Source: Candidatus Baltobacteraceae bacterium (GTDB lineage Bacteria; Vulcanimicrobiota; Vulcanimicrobiia; Vulcanimicrobiales; Vulcanimicrobiaceae). From it: a stretch of 64,000 nt of DNA. The stretch covers positions 1 through 64,000 of the forward strand of contig DATJTX010000039.1 of NCBI GenBank assembly GCA_035502855.1, in the 5' to 3' direction. Below, piece after piece: positions 24,441 to 34,172 of this stretch. The notes under the pieces are model-generated. The model did no database searches. It saw nothing but the letters and a program-made list of their open reading frames with translations, and had not been told where the DNA came from. The position numbers were made by a program, and so were the translations under genes. The number at the start of each line of letters is the position of its first letter. Position 1 is the first letter of the stretch.

Positions 24441-26378
24441 CCCGATCCAGCGATAAACCAAGAATGGCACGACGAAAAACGCGATTCCGGCGAGCCAGTT
24501 TTCCCACGCAAACCCCGAGCCGACGATCGCCAGCGGCGCGCTCTTTTCGCTGAAGTAGATGAGCCCCGCCAATGCGACGCCGAAAAGACTCTCACCCGTA
24601 ATGAAGCCCGACGCGATCAGCACGCCGAGACGTCGTGCCGGAGCCGGATTGGGTTTGCGCATCGTCCAGCGATTGTAGAGCGCGCCGAAGAGCGCCCCGA
24701 CGACCGCCGGCGCCGTGGTCGCGGCGGGAAGATAAATTCCCAGACCGACCGCGAGCGGCGGAAAGCGGAATCGTCCGCTGCGCCGGCCGGCCTCGTCGAT
24801 CATCACGACGACCGCGCCGACGATCGCCCCCGCAAAGATCAAATTCCAATCGATGGCGCCGCCGATCACGCCTTTGGCGAGCGTCGAGATCAACGTGGCT
24901 TGCGGCGCCGGCAAGCCGTGCGGGCCGCCGAAACCGTATGCCTTATTCAGCACGACCAGCACCGGCGGGATGACGATTGCGCCGAAGATCACTCCGACCA
25001 CCAGTGCGACCTGCTGTTTCCATGGTGTCGCGCCAACCAGTTGTCCGGTCTTGAGATCTTGCAGGTTGTCATTCGAGATCGTCGCCACGTTGATCACGAT
25101 TGCGGTAACGAAGAGCGCGTAGGCGATGAACGCCGGCGTCGCTGCCGGCGCGGCCGCGCGCGCGAAAGCCGCAAGGATCAGCGAAACGCCGAGAACCGCG
25201 ATGATCGCCAGGCCCGAGACCGGACTGTTGGACGACCCGATGAGGCCCGCCATGTACCCGCAGACGGCCGCAACCAGAAACCCGACGATCACGACATAGA
25301 TCACCGCGCCGATGATGAGCGGCACGATCATGGACGAGAGGACGCCGCCGGTAAGAAACGCGACCAGCAGAATCGCCATCGGAATCATGCAGATTACCGA
25401 AATCAGCGTAACGATGCCGATCGGGATGTCTTGCTCGGTAATCGGCGCCTCATCGCCGTGCTGCGCCGCGCGCCGCCGGCGCGAAGCGGCCAGCGAAGAC
25501 GCGATGCCCTTCCATACCGGCCCTACCAGCGTTCCCAGCGTCCAAATCCCGGAGATGCCGATCGCACCCGCACCGATGAAGCGCACGTAGTGCGACCACA
25601 CGCTCATTGCGGCGTCGCCGGCCGGCCCCGCGATCGGATGCAGCGCGGTGAGCACCGGGATCGCGATCCCCCACGCAATCACCAGGCCGCCGAAGATCGC
25701 CATTCCGACGGTAAGTCCGATCAAATGGCCGGCGCCGATCAGCGCGAGCGACATCCCAAGACCGATGCCGGTCGTCGAAGGACCGAAACGCCGGTACGCG
25801 TCGAATTCTCCGCTGAAGATCCCGAACGCGATCAGGAGTTGAAACGCCGCCGATACCAGCGAGCCGACGACGAGCGCGATCAAGCCTTGCCGGTTCTCCG
25901 CCACCGCTTCGCTGCTGTGCGTTCCCGAACCGACCTTGAGCACTTCGGCGGCGGCGACACCTTCGGGATAGGGCAAATCGGATTCGGTCACGAGCGCGCG
26001 CCGCAGCGGCACGCTGTACATTACTCCGAGGATACCGCCCACCGCGCAGATACCGAACGACTCCCAAAACGGAAAACCCGTCCACCATCCCACCATCACC
26101 AGACCCGGCAGCACGAAGATGACCGACGAGAGCGTCCCCGCCGCCGACGCCACCGTCTGGACGATGTTGTTCTCCCAGATCGTCGCGTTGCGCAGCCCGC
26201 GCAAGACCGCCATCGAGATGACCGCCGCCGGAATCGAGGAGGCGAACGTGAGCCCGACTTTGAGACCGAGATAGACGTTGGCCGCCGTAAAGACCAACGT
26301 GATCAATCCGCCGAGCGCCAAACCGCGAATCGTGAGTTCGACGCGCGAAGGCCGCGCCGCATCAAGGCTTTGCTGCAC
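24417..26378 (-). CDS. OPT-family oligopeptide/metal-chelate transporter
   Basis: 653 residues starting at GTG 26378, with about sixteen hydrophobic helices. The N-terminal signature ELTIRGLALGGLITLVFTAANVYLGLKVGLTFASSIPAAVIS is characteristic of bacterial OPT/YSL-like transporters. Further marks are ALVTESDLPYPEGVAAAEVLKVG and NDNLQDLKTGQLVGATPWKQQVAL. These are proton-coupled importers of peptides or metal complexes. It converges on the aldolase gene and diverges from a LAL-type ATPase gene with 81 bases between. If the proline dehydrogenase operon is catabolic, peptide uptake would supply its proline. Confidence 0.9.
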   Translation of the reverse strand: MQQSLDAARPSRVELTIRGLALGGLITLVFTAANVYLGLKVGLTFASSIPAAVISMAVLRGLRNATIWENNIVQTVASAAGTLSSVIFVLPGLVMVGWWTGFPFWESFGICAVGGILGVMYSVPLRRALVTESDLPYPEGVAAAEVLKVGSGTHSSEAVAENRQGLIALVVGSLVSAAFQLLIAFGIFSGEFDAYRRFGPSTTGIGLGMSLALIGAGHLIGLTVGMAIFGGLVIAWGIAIPVLTALHPIAGPAGDAAMSVWSHYVRFIGAGAIGISGIWTLGTLVGPVWKGIASSLAASRRRRAAQHGDEAPITEQDIPIGIVTLISVICMIPMAILLVAFLTGGVLSSMIVPLIIGAVIYVVIVGFLVAAVCGYMAGLIGSSNSPVSGLAIIAVLGVSLILAAFARAAAPAATPAFIAYALFVTAIVINVATISNDNLQDLKTGQLVGATPWKQQVALVVGVIFGAIVIPPVLVVLNKAYGFGGPHGLPAPQATLISTLAKGVIGGAIDWNLIFAGAIVGAVVVMIDEAGRRSGRFRFPPLAVGLGIYLPAATTAPAVVGALFGALYNRWTMRKPNPAPARRLGVLIASGFITGESLFGVALAGLIYFSEKSAPLAIVGSGFAWENWLAGIAFFVVPFLVYRWIGLRARRLS

Positions 26379-26459
26379 GTCCCTTCGATTGCACGCGCAC
26401 GCGCGGCAGTCTTGCTCCTGCGGCAGGAAAAGCGCCGCTCATCAACGGAGGCTGGAGGC

Positions 26460-27824
26460 ATGCCCACGCTCGTCGGCCGTGACCGGGACATCGCCGCCGC
26501 GCTCGGCGTTTACACGAGCGCAAAGACCACGCCGTCCGCGCGAACGCTCTTCATCGAAGGGCCGAGCGGGATCGGGAAGACGGCGCTTATCCTCGAACTC
26601 GAGGACCGCGTCGCCTCGGAATCGCTGGTTCTGCGGGCACGTGCGCGCCGGTTCGAACGGGCGATGCCGTTTTCACTGGCCGATCGGCTCGCGCGCAACC
26701 TGCAAACGACGCTCGAGGGCGCCTTACGCCGCCGCCCGGCCGTCGTCATCGTCGACGACACACAGTTCGCGGATAATGAAAGCCTCGAGACGATCGCCGC
26801 CGCAACGCGCGCATCGGCAAACCGTCCGCTGCTCACCGTTTTTACACGCAGCGACGAGAATCCGCGCGACGTGCACCTGCAAGCCGACGCCTCGATTGCG
26901 CTCCGCGAACTCGACGCGAACGCCGCGACCCAAATCGCTCGCGCGCATTATCCCGGTGCATCCCCTGACGTCATCGATGCCGTAATTGCGAACGCCCGCG
27001 GCATTCCGTACGAGATCGTCGCCATTGCCGCGCAAGCTGCGCGCCGCCATGCGACCGGTGCCGCGATGGTGGATTTTTCTTCGCGCGCCGCGATTGCGGT
27101 CGAGTTGGCCGCACTTGCGCCGGCGCAGCGCACGATGCTGCAACTGCTCTCGCTGCTTGCGGATCCCGTGGAATTGCCGTTGCTGCGCGAGCTGATACCG
27201 GACGCAGCCGAGCTTGCGGCGCTGCTGGCTGCGCTCGCCGATACGCACGTCCGTCGCGACGGCGAAGAGGTGCGTCTCGATCACGAACTGACCGCGTCGG
27301 CGATCGCGGAGACGATTGCGATGACGATTCCGCTGCATCGCCGTATCATCGCCGCGATGCAGCGCCGCGGTGCAAAATGCATAGCGGACCGCCTTGCGCT
27401 CGCCGAGCAAACGCTGGCAGCGGGCGATCGCGCGTTGGCACGCGGCGTCGTGCTCGATCTCGCATTCGCCGCCGCCGGCGAACACCTCACGCGTGCCGTG
27501 CTCTGGGCGTCGGAGCGTCATCTCGAACTCGGCGAGCCTCCCGATGAGCGCTTCATCGACTTCTATCGAAACTTCTTTGCGGCCCTGATGGATACGCGGC
27601 AATATACGCGAGCCGAATCGATCGTCGCGCACGCATTGAGCGAAGCACAGCACCGCGGCCTATCCGGGATGGGATCGCTGGTCGCGCAGTTGGTGCTGGC
27701 GCAATGGACGGTGGAACGGCACGAGGCTGCGAAGGCGAGCTACGAGCGCTACGCGCAGGCATTTGCGGATCCGCGCGATCTTCAACTGCTGCGTGAGGCG
27801 GCGCCGTGGCTACGGGCGGTCTAG
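26460..27824 (+). CDS. LAL-type (LuxR/MalT-like) ATPase lacking the C-terminal HTH
   Basis: 454 residues from ATG 26460, with GGAGG eight bases upstream. N-terminal LVGRDRDI followed by GPSGIGKTALILEL (P-loop) and PAVVIVDDTQFAD (Walker B) define an AAA/STAND NTPase like that of large LuxR regulators. Helical repeats follow. The protein ends at about residue 454 in a repeat-like helix (FADPRDLQLLREAAPWLRAV) without the expected LuxR helix-turn-helix; the paralogue 465 bases downstream has it and is 864 residues long. The C-terminal half is therefore either lost or never present. It may modulate the paralogue or be a non-DNA-binding sensor. Confidence 0.82.
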   Translation: MPTLVGRDRDIAAALGVYTSAKTTPSARTLFIEGPSGIGKTALILELEDRVASESLVLRARARRFERAMPFSLADRLARNLQTTLEGALRRRPAVVIVDDTQFADNESLETIAAATRASANRPLLTVFTRSDENPRDVHLQADASIALRELDANAATQIARAHYPGASPDVIDAVIANARGIPYEIVAIAAQAARRHATGAAMVDFSSRAAIAVELAALAPAQRTMLQLLSLLADPVELPLLRELIPDAAELAALLAALADTHVRRDGEEVRLDHELTASAIAETIAMTIPLHRRIIAAMQRRGAKCIADRLALAEQTLAAGDRALARGVVLDLAFAAAGEHLTRAVLWASERHLELGEPPDERFIDFYRNFFAALMDTRQYTRAESIVAHALSEAQHRGLSGMGSLVAQLVLAQWTVERHEAAKASYERYAQAFADPRDLQLLREAAPWLRAV

Positions 27825-27831
27825 GGAAGCT

Positions 27832-28200
27832 CTAGTTCTCGGCGCAATCGTTCCGGAGGACGAAGACGGCGATACGCCGGCCCTCTTCGCCGTGGAGCGG
27901 CGCGACCGTCACCTGCAGATGCGAAACGACGGCGGTGGCGCTCGCGGCCGGGCGCGACGTGCGCCAGGTCGCGGTCAACGCGCGCACGACCCGGTCGATC
28001 GGACCGGGCAACTGGTCGATCCGCGAATCGGCCGCGTAGAGCGCAGCCAGGGGATCCTCGCGTCCCGACGGTCCCGCCATCACGACCCGGTATGTATCGT
28101 CCAGAATGAAACAGTAGGGAATCAGGTTCGGCCGCGCCGCCGGCAGCGGGGACGCATTTCTCGGCGCCGCGTCCTTAAAGGTTAGTGCTCGGGCATACAT
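27832..28200 (-). CDS. small PAS-like protein between two LAL regulators
   Basis: 122 residues from ATG 28200. The central sequence LIPYCFILDDTYRVVMAGP followed by a helix-rich stretch and VSHLQVTVAPLHGEEGRRIAVFVLRND resembles a PAS fold: a beta pair, helices, then three strands. There is no membrane helix and no catalytic motif. It is transcribed opposite to, and lies between, two LuxR-LAL ATPase genes. It may sense a ligand for them or be regulated by them. The name rests on pattern only. Confidence 0.6.
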   Translation of the reverse strand: MYARALTFKDAAPRNASPLPAARPNLIPYCFILDDTYRVVMAGPSGREDPLAALYAADSRIDQLPGPIDRVVRALTATWRTSRPAASATAVVSHLQVTVAPLHGEEGRRIAVFVLRNDCAEN

Positions 28201-28288
28201 GATCGGGTCCTCCACGCTGCAAGACTAGCGCGATTGCGGCCCTGCGAACGTCCGGGGAAATACCTGATTTTCGGCTAACGCAGCCCGC

Positions 28289-30883
28289 GTGGGCATCCTG
28301 GTGGGGCGCGATGCCGAGCTGGAACAGGCTCGGGCCGTATTGGATTCGGCGGCGAAGGGCGGCCTGGTGCGCGCGCTGCGAATCACCGGCCTCAGCGGCA
28401 CCGGAAAGACCCGGCTCGCCGAGGAGTTCTCGGACCAGGCGGCGGCCGCAGGCTGGCTCGTCGTCCGCGTGCCGAGCTTTCGCATTCACACGACCCTTCC
28501 GCTCTTTGCGGCACGCCGAATCGCCGGCGAGCTCCTGGACGCCCTGGGCCCTTCAGCCGAGCGGTACCGTTCGGGATTGACCCTCGAGCGCGATCGCCCC
28601 GAGGACTTCCAAGAAGCGTTCGTTCGAATCGTCGAAGGCGTAACGCTCGACCACCGCTTGCTCGTCGTTCTCGACGATGCGCAGTGGACGGACATCGAAA
28701 GCCGCGAGTTGCTCTTACGCATGGGGACGGCACTGGCCGACCGGGCGATCGTAATCCTCACGGTCGAACGTACCGATGAGTCGGCGGAACCGGCGCTGCG
28801 CCTTCTCGACGAATCGATCGTGCTGGGCGACCTGCCGAACGCGGCCTCGATGGAAATCGTGCGCGCCATCTACCCGCAGGTGAGTCCCGAGGTTGCGGAA
28901 TCCATCGTGGCCGCGACCCGCGGTCACACCATGGACGTGGTCGCCGTCGCTACCGCCGCGCGCGAGAGCGGTGCGCAAAACGCAGCCGACGTCGGCGCAA
29001 GTACCCGCCGCGTCGTGGTCCGCGACCTGTCTCTGCTCGATCCGGAGATCCGCGCTTTTTTGCAGCTTGCCGCACTGATCGACGAACCGATCGAGTTTTC
29101 GCTGCTTCAACAACTCTGGCCGCGCGATCGTTTACTCGATATGATTTCGAAGGTCTCGGGACGCTACCTCATCGAGGGGAACGACGGATTGCGCTTCGTC
29201 CATGCGACGATCATGGAGAGCGTGCTCGAGACGATTCCGATCGAAATCCCGCTGCGCTATCGGATCATCGACGCGCTCCGGAAACGCGTTACGCCGCGCC
29301 TGGAAGATTACGAGCGGCTGATCAAACAGAGCGCGGCGTGCGGCGACCGCGAGCTCGAGCGCGACACGCTTTTGAAGCTGGCGGATGCCGCGGCTGGGAA
29401 GTCGCTCTATCGTCTCGCTACCGGTGCGATGGAACGAGCCTTCAAGATTGCGCCGGCAACTCGCGAAGAACTGATCCCGCTCTATGCGCGCCTCTCGCAG
29501 ATGTACAACGCGATGGGACGGGTGACGGACGCAATTCGTGTGTGCCGCGACGCTCTCGTTCAAGCCCGGGAGCACGAGCTCGTCGACGGGCTCGGCGCGA
29601 TCGTGGCATCACTTGCTCTGGGCTTGAACCATGCCGGGCAGAGCGCCACGGCTCGCGCGGAACTGGAACGCTACGGCGAAGTGCTGCGCTCGGACGCCGA
29701 TCGCGCGCAGCTGCTGACCGTCGGCGGCTATTTGGCCACCTGTCAGCACGAACTCGATCGCGCGAACGAACTGGCCACGGCGTTCGAAGCCTTACCGCCG
29801 CCGGTGAGCCCGCTGCTTACGGTGCGGCACCACATCAACCGTGCGTTTCTTTCGCTGCGTATCGGCGACGAGGCCGGAATCCTCGATAACGTACGGCTCG
29901 CCGAGCGCGCGGCCGAGCCGCTGCCGGCAGTCGTTTCGACGATGCCGCGCGCGGTCCGAATGCTCCATGCCTTTCGCTTCGGCGGGTTACAGGCGGCGGA
30001 GCGCTATCTGGAGGTGCGTGAAGACGAACTCAACGAGGTGCTCAACTTCATGCTTCGGGCGGCAACGCTGCTCGGGCGCGGTGCATTCGACGACGCACGC
30101 GACTTCGTCATCGAGAAGGTCGGACGATTCGAAGATCCGTCGGTGACGTACGCGCTCCTCGGTCTGTATGCGGTGTCGGCGGCGCTGGCGGGTTTGCCGC
30201 CGGACGACGCCGGCTGGGATCCGGTGCGTCCGGCGATTGACGCCTTTCGCGGAGGCGAACGCACCGGGGCGCTCGCGGTCGGGATGTCGGCGTGGGCATA
30301 TGCGCAGGCCGCTCAAAACAAGCCTGCGACCGGCGCGCTCGTCCGCGAACTGCTGGCATTGCATCGGCGGCCGTTCGACTTTGTGATCGCTCCGTTTCCG
30401 GTCTTGCTCGCCCTTGGCGCGCGTCATCTCAACGACCGCGAGCTCATCGCCGAAGTCGCGACGGGCACGACACTCTTCTGTGACGCGCAGCCCTGGAACC
30501 GCGCGCATCTCCTCCTCGCGCGGGGCGCAGCGGGAAACGCGTTGGGGTTGACGTCAGCCGCCGTCGAGTTGGGCGAAGCGCGCGCGATCTTCACCGCGCT
30601 GCAAGCCGATTTTTTTGCGAATTTCGCGGAACAGATTGCTTCCGGCGGCAGCGCGAAAGTCAAAACCGCCGGAGCAGAGCGCCCCGGAAATACGACGCGA
30701 CGAGAGCGCGAAATCGCCGCCCTCGTAGCGGAGGGCTTGACGAATCGCGAGATCGCCGAACGGCTCGTGCTGAGCGAGCGCACGGTCGAAGGTCACATCG
30801 CCAATCTCTTCGCCAAGGTGAACGTCAATTCGCGAACGCAGCTCGCGACCTGGTATTTGCGGGCCGTCAGCTCTGTTGCATGA
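28289..30883 (+). CDS. LuxR-family LAL transcriptional regulator
   Basis: 864 residues starting at GTG 28289. [29 protein letters not shown] (P-loop) and [15 protein letters not shown] (Walker B) form the STAND ATPase. A long TPR-like helical region follows, and the last about 65 residues are a LuxR-type helix-turn-helix: [54 protein letters not shown] proteins activate operons for degradation or secondary metabolites. Here its end overlaps the tail of the minus-strand TfuA-YcaO cluster by 17 bases, which makes it a candidate regulator of that cluster. Confidence 0.93.
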   Translation: MGILVGRDAELEQARAVLDSAAKGGLVRALRITGLSGTGKTRLAEEFSDQAAAAGWLVVRVPSFRIHTTLPLFAARRIAGELLDALGPSAERYRSGLTLERDRPEDFQEAFVRIVEGVTLDHRLLVVLDDAQWTDIESRELLLRMGTALADRAIVILTVERTDESAEPALRLLDESIVLGDLPNAASMEIVRAIYPQVSPEVAESIVAATRGHTMDVVAVATAARESGAQNAADVGASTRRVVVRDLSLLDPEIRAFLQLAALIDEPIEFSLLQQLWPRDRLLDMISKVSGRYLIEGNDGLRFVHATIMESVLETIPIEIPLRYRIIDALRKRVTPRLEDYERLIKQSAACGDRELERDTLLKLADAAAGKSLYRLATGAMERAFKIAPATREELIPLYARLSQMYNAMGRVTDAIRVCRDALVQAREHELVDGLGAIVASLALGLNHAGQSATARAELERYGEVLRSDADRAQLLTVGGYLATCQHELDRANELATAFEALPPPVSPLLTVRHHINRAFLSLRIGDEAGILDNVRLAERAAEPLPAVVSTMPRAVRMLHAFRFGGLQAAERYLEVREDELNEVLNFMLRAATLLGRGAFDDARDFVIEKVGRFEDPSVTYALLGLYAVSAALAGLPPDDAGWDPVRPAIDAFRGGERTGALAVGMSAWAYAQAAQNKPATGALVRELLALHRRPFDFVIAPFPVLLALGARHLNDRELIAEVATGTTLFCDAQPWNRAHLLLARGAAGNALGLTSAAVELGEARAIFTALQADFFANFAEQIASGGSAKVKTAGAERPGNTTRREREIAALVAEGLTNREIAERLVLSERTVEGHIANLFAKVNVNSRTQLATWYLRAVSSVA

Positions 30884-31154
30884 GGTACACGATGCCGACG
30901 TGATGCGGTCCGCCCGGATGCGCCTTGTGGAATTCGGTGGCGTCATGCTTGAGATGCGAATCGACGTAGGCGGCCATCGCGTGGAGATCGGCCTTGCCCG
31001 GCGCCTCCGCCAGGCCGACATGCCTGCGAATCAGCTCTCCGACCTTCGCTGCGTCGTCTTGCGGCGTGTGCGACCACTCATTATAGACTTCTGGTGAGGT
31101 ATGCAATACATGGAGAAATCCAGCGGCGGCTGCATGCCGTTGTACCTCGGTCAT
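30867..31154 (-). CDS. 95-aa histidine-rich protein, candidate substrate of the YcaO cluster
   Basis: 95 residues with 12 histidines and no cysteine. The first about 70 residues look helical ([32 protein letters not shown]). The tail from about 71 is less structured ([22 protein letters not shown]). The ATG at 31154 has AGGGAG upstream and lies 85 bases past the methyltransferase gene, on the same strand and last in the TfuA-YcaO gene run. I recognise no family. Position and size fit a modified peptide or a small partner protein, with the C-terminal tail as the possible core. It lacks a double-Gly or other standard leader cleavage site, so this is unproven. The 3' end overlaps the LuxR gene by 17 bases. 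Confidence 0.65.
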   Translation of the reverse strand: MTEVQRHAAAAGFLHVLHTSPEVYNEWSHTPQDDAAKVGELIRRHVGLAEAPGKADLHAMAAYVDSHLKHDATEFHKAHPGGPHHVGIVYLMQQS

Positions 31155-31238
31155 AACGACAATACTCCCTTGAATCGTGGGAACGGTGGTCGGCTCTTGG
31201 ACGGATCGTTCCGTGAGCAGCGGCCGAGTCCTTGCTCG

Positions 31239-32102
31239 TTAATCAGCGCGGGCGGTAACCAGCCGTAGCGGTAGGGACGTCGTAACATAGCCGTTGGAAC
31301 CCCCGATCTCCGACGCGAATGCAAACAACCGGTCGCGCAACGCGTCTTGCATCGGCCGTTCGAGCAACCCGAACGGATACATGTTCCGCGTAAACGTCCA
31401 CAGCTGATCGAGCGAAAGCGTGCTCCGCAGCACGGTCCGCTCGATCAGCTGTTCGTGAAAACCGGCGGCGGTCAACAATGAGCTCAGGCCCTCGTCGTGC
31501 TCGATGGCTTCGCGCTCGGGAATGACCAGCCTGAACGAAGGCCAATCGGCGCCCAGCGAAGCCAGCGCCGCGCCGACGATGCGGAAGATCGACTCCGGTG
31601 CACCGAGATCTTCAACGATGCACGCAAAGAGGGCGCCCGGACGCAAGGCGGCGTGAATCCGCTCCACGACCGTGCGCAGACGCGAAACGATCGCCAGAGT
31701 CAAATGGGCGAGGACGACGTCATAGGTATTTTGGCCTAGGCCATCAGCCGCATCGGCGCACCGTAGCAAGGCAAGCGGTGCGACGCGCCGGGCACGCGCG
31801 ATCTCGTCCTCGGAAAGATCGACCCCGTGCAGTGTGATGTCCTTGCCGTACGCGCGCGCGATCTGCGCCAGCAGCGTTCCGTTCCCGCAGCCCAGGTCGA
31901 GCACGTCGTGAGCCTGCGGCGCCAGTTCCCGCACCCGCCGGGCGAGCAGTTCATACGACGTCGCGCCGCCGTCGGCGCGGAAAAGCGAGATCGTTCCCGA
32001 GGTGGCATCGGCGAACGCGCGATGGAACGTGATCAGATGCTGATTCCACTCCGCGACCGTCGGGACGTCGCCGGCGCGCAGGCGCGCGAGATAGGGCGTC
32101 AC
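31239..32102 (-). CDS. class I SAM-dependent methyltransferase
   Basis: 287 residues. The Rossmann motif I is HDVLDLGCGNGTLLAQIA, followed by ITLHGVDLSEDEIARAR, ALLRCADAADGL, YDVVLAHLTLAIV and a C-terminal substrate cap region (about 180-287) unlike common UbiE-type enzymes. N-terminal residues AEWNQHLITFHRAF form a helix typical of small-molecule methyltransferases. It lies 59 bases after the TfuA-YcaO gene on the same strand. The target could be the modified peptide, a thioamide or a side chain; the sequence does not say which. Confidence 0.88.
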   Translation of the reverse strand: MTPYLARLRAGDVPTVAEWNQHLITFHRAFADATSGTISLFRADGGATSYELLARRVRELAPQAHDVLDLGCGNGTLLAQIARAYGKDITLHGVDLSEDEIARARRVAPLALLRCADAADGLGQNTYDVVLAHLTLAIVSRLRTVVERIHAALRPGALFACIVEDLGAPESIFRIVGAALASLGADWPSFRLVIPEREAIEHDEGLSSLLTAAGFHEQLIERTVLRSTLSLDQLWTFTRNMYPFGLLERPMQDALRDRLFAFASEIGGSNGYVTTSLPLRLVTARAD

Positions 32103-32161
32103 CCGGCATCGGGTTGGACGCGGGCGCAGCGCGCCCTCTCGGGCTTTCGAACGAGTGAGCG

Positions 32162-34132
32162 CTAGCGATGCAAAGCAAAGGGATTCAGCAGCGCACGCGC
32201 GCGTGAGCCCATGGCGCCGGTGAAGACGAACGTTTCCAGACCCGGAACGATCGTTCTCACGACCGCGATCGGGAGATCCGGCGGCGAGAGATCGATCGCG
32301 ACGACGCTGTCAAACCCGTCCTCGCGCAGCAACTCGAGCGTCGTGCGCAGGTCGGCAGCCAAATCATCGCTGCTGCGGTCCGGCAAATCGCGCAAGAATA
32401 TCTCCCGCGCAGGCAGGTCGTAGTACCACTGTTTGGTGGGAATCGCTTTCAAACGCCGCGCGTGGTCACCCATGATTCCCTTGGGCTCGTCGGAACGCAG
32501 AATGTCTTCGCGCGCCGCTTGAATATCGACCACGCGGCTTTGCACCGCCTCGGTGAGCGCGCGCGTCAGCGCATGCGCGGGAGAGAGCGCGCAGCCCAGC
32601 CCCATGTGCGCCATCGGCGGAGTTGCGTCTTCCTCGGTGACCGAGGCGATGACCGTTATGGGGAGCGCACCCTCTTGCAGCGCGAGCGCGCGAACCGTGA
32701 GTCCGGCTTCGACGATTTCGCGCACGAGCCGGTCGACGTTCGCCTCGCCGGCCGGCAGCGCGATTCGCGGCGCGCCCGCACGATCGCCGGCTTCCGGCCC
32801 GAGATAGAACCGCGGGACGAGTGAACAGCGGACGTGGTACATCGACCAGATATGACGCTCGATCAGCTCGCAGAGCGCGTGGTAGATCGCCTCGGTGAGA
32901 TTATTGCCCGAGGCGAGACCGTTGGTCGAGGTGACGTCGAAGAGGCGCTCCCCGAACCACGGGCATTGCACCATCGCAAGCGGAACGGGGATCGCCTCAC
33001 CCGTGAGCAGCTCGGTGCCGAGCACGCACTCGACCGTGCGGTCGCCGGCGTCCTCACGCACGCCGCACGCCGCAAGATCGATGCGCTCGCCGACGATCCG
33101 CAGCGATTCCCGGAAGAGTGGGAGGTTCACGGCCGCCCCGATCTGCCGTTCCGCCGCTTCCATGACCGCACTTGCCATCGCGCTTTCCGGCGTCATTCCC
33201 TTTCCGTTGTAGACGCCGAGCAGATCGGGTGAATGCGGCACCAGCGCGGAGTAGGTGGGAATCCGGGTGCGATCGAGATGGGTCGTGTCGGCGACGCGAG
33301 TGATCCCGTACCGCCGGCGCAGCTCGGGTACCAGCGCGACCGTCTGCGTAAACGGAACGGCGCGATCGTACGTCTGCGGCGCCTTGCGAACCGATGGCGG
33401 CAGAACGATCGGCGCCGTATCGGCCGCAGGCTGGAGCGCGATCGTAACACGGGTCGGTGCCGCGGTTTCACCGCCTGCGCGCCCGCGGCGAGCGCGGCTG
33501 CGCAGCACCGTGCGCAGACCAAAGCGCGCGTCCATGCGCTTGAGGTCACCCTGCGATCGCGCGATCGACGCGATTGCCGCACGGGCATCCTTCGGCGCAC
33601 CTTCGAGCACGTCGTCCCAGCTGCGATCCGCATAAAAGATCGCTCGCGCGCGTCGAATGAAGTCGTCGCGTTCGGCCGCGCCAAGCAACCCGCGACGGCA
33701 AGCGAGGCGGGCGACATAACGCACGTTGACCAGGGGCACGCTCAATGCGTCGTGCGTCTCCGGGTGCGTGAGCACGGCCACTTCGTCGTCGCCGTCGATC
33801 ACGTCGCGCGCATACCAATTGGCGATCGTGCCGAGCGGCGTGAATCCGTACGGCGCGCACTCGGCCGCGCGCAGCGCGCCCATGCTCGATGCGCCGAACA
33901 TTCGCGCGCGGCTCACCGCGGCGTAGCATTCCTTGGGCGAAGGCGCGAGATCGTGATGAAAGACGCCGTCGATCAATAGGACGACGTCGTGTTCTCGCGC
34001 TGCGCGCTCGACGTCGCCGCGCGATGCGGGCGGAAGATAAACGACGCCGGCGATCGCGACGCGATCTTCAAACGGCAACGAAGGGCCGGCAAATACGGCG
34101 ACCCGGCGGCGGTGAGCGTCCACGCACCACAA
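32162..34132 (-). CDS. TfuA-YcaO fusion protein (ATP-dependent amide-backbone modification)
   Basis: 656 residues in one chain. Residues about 10-190 are TfuA-like: VFAGPSLP, DGVFHHDLAPSPKE, ASSMGALRAAE (81-91) and DGDDEVAVLTH (113-123). After a linker (about 195-250), YcaO follows with its ATP-binding set: YNGKG (308-312), SAVMEAAERQIG, NGLASGNNLTEAIYHALCELIERH (404-427). The C-terminus ends NPFALHR, with no PxPxP tail. YcaO enzymes phosphorylate backbone amides; with TfuA as partner the usual outcome is thioamidation, as in methyl-CoM reductase and some RiPPs. Start is TTG 34132 or GTG 34123. A methyltransferase and small proteins flank it on the same strand. Confidence 0.92.
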   Translation of the reverse strand: MWCVDAHRRRVAVFAGPSLPFEDRVAIAGVVYLPPASRGDVERAAREHDVVLLIDGVFHHDLAPSPKECYAAVSRARMFGASSMGALRAAECAPYGFTPLGTIANWYARDVIDGDDEVAVLTHPETHDALSVPLVNVRYVARLACRRGLLGAAERDDFIRRARAIFYADRSWDDVLEGAPKDARAAIASIARSQGDLKRMDARFGLRTVLRSRARRGRAGGETAAPTRVTIALQPAADTAPIVLPPSVRKAPQTYDRAVPFTQTVALVPELRRRYGITRVADTTHLDRTRIPTYSALVPHSPDLLGVYNGKGMTPESAMASAVMEAAERQIGAAVNLPLFRESLRIVGERIDLAACGVREDAGDRTVECVLGTELLTGEAIPVPLAMVQCPWFGERLFDVTSTNGLASGNNLTEAIYHALCELIERHIWSMYHVRCSLVPRFYLGPEAGDRAGAPRIALPAGEANVDRLVREIVEAGLTVRALALQEGALPITVIASVTEEDATPPMAHMGLGCALSPAHALTRALTEAVQSRVVDIQAAREDILRSDEPKGIMGDHARRLKAIPTKQWYYDLPAREIFLRDLPDRSSDDLAADLRTTLELLREDGFDSVVAIDLSPPDLPIAVVRTIVPGLETFVFTGAMGSRARALLNPFALHR

Positions 34133-34172
34133 TTTCGGCGGACGCGCGCACGCTCACCTGTGCTCCCGGTTA

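Noticed and set aside
24900-26400. Long open frame on the plus strand running into the LAL ATPase
   Set aside because: It is the antisense shadow of the OPT transporter, rich in Arg/Asp/His. The real gene starts at ATG 26460 with a ribosome site.
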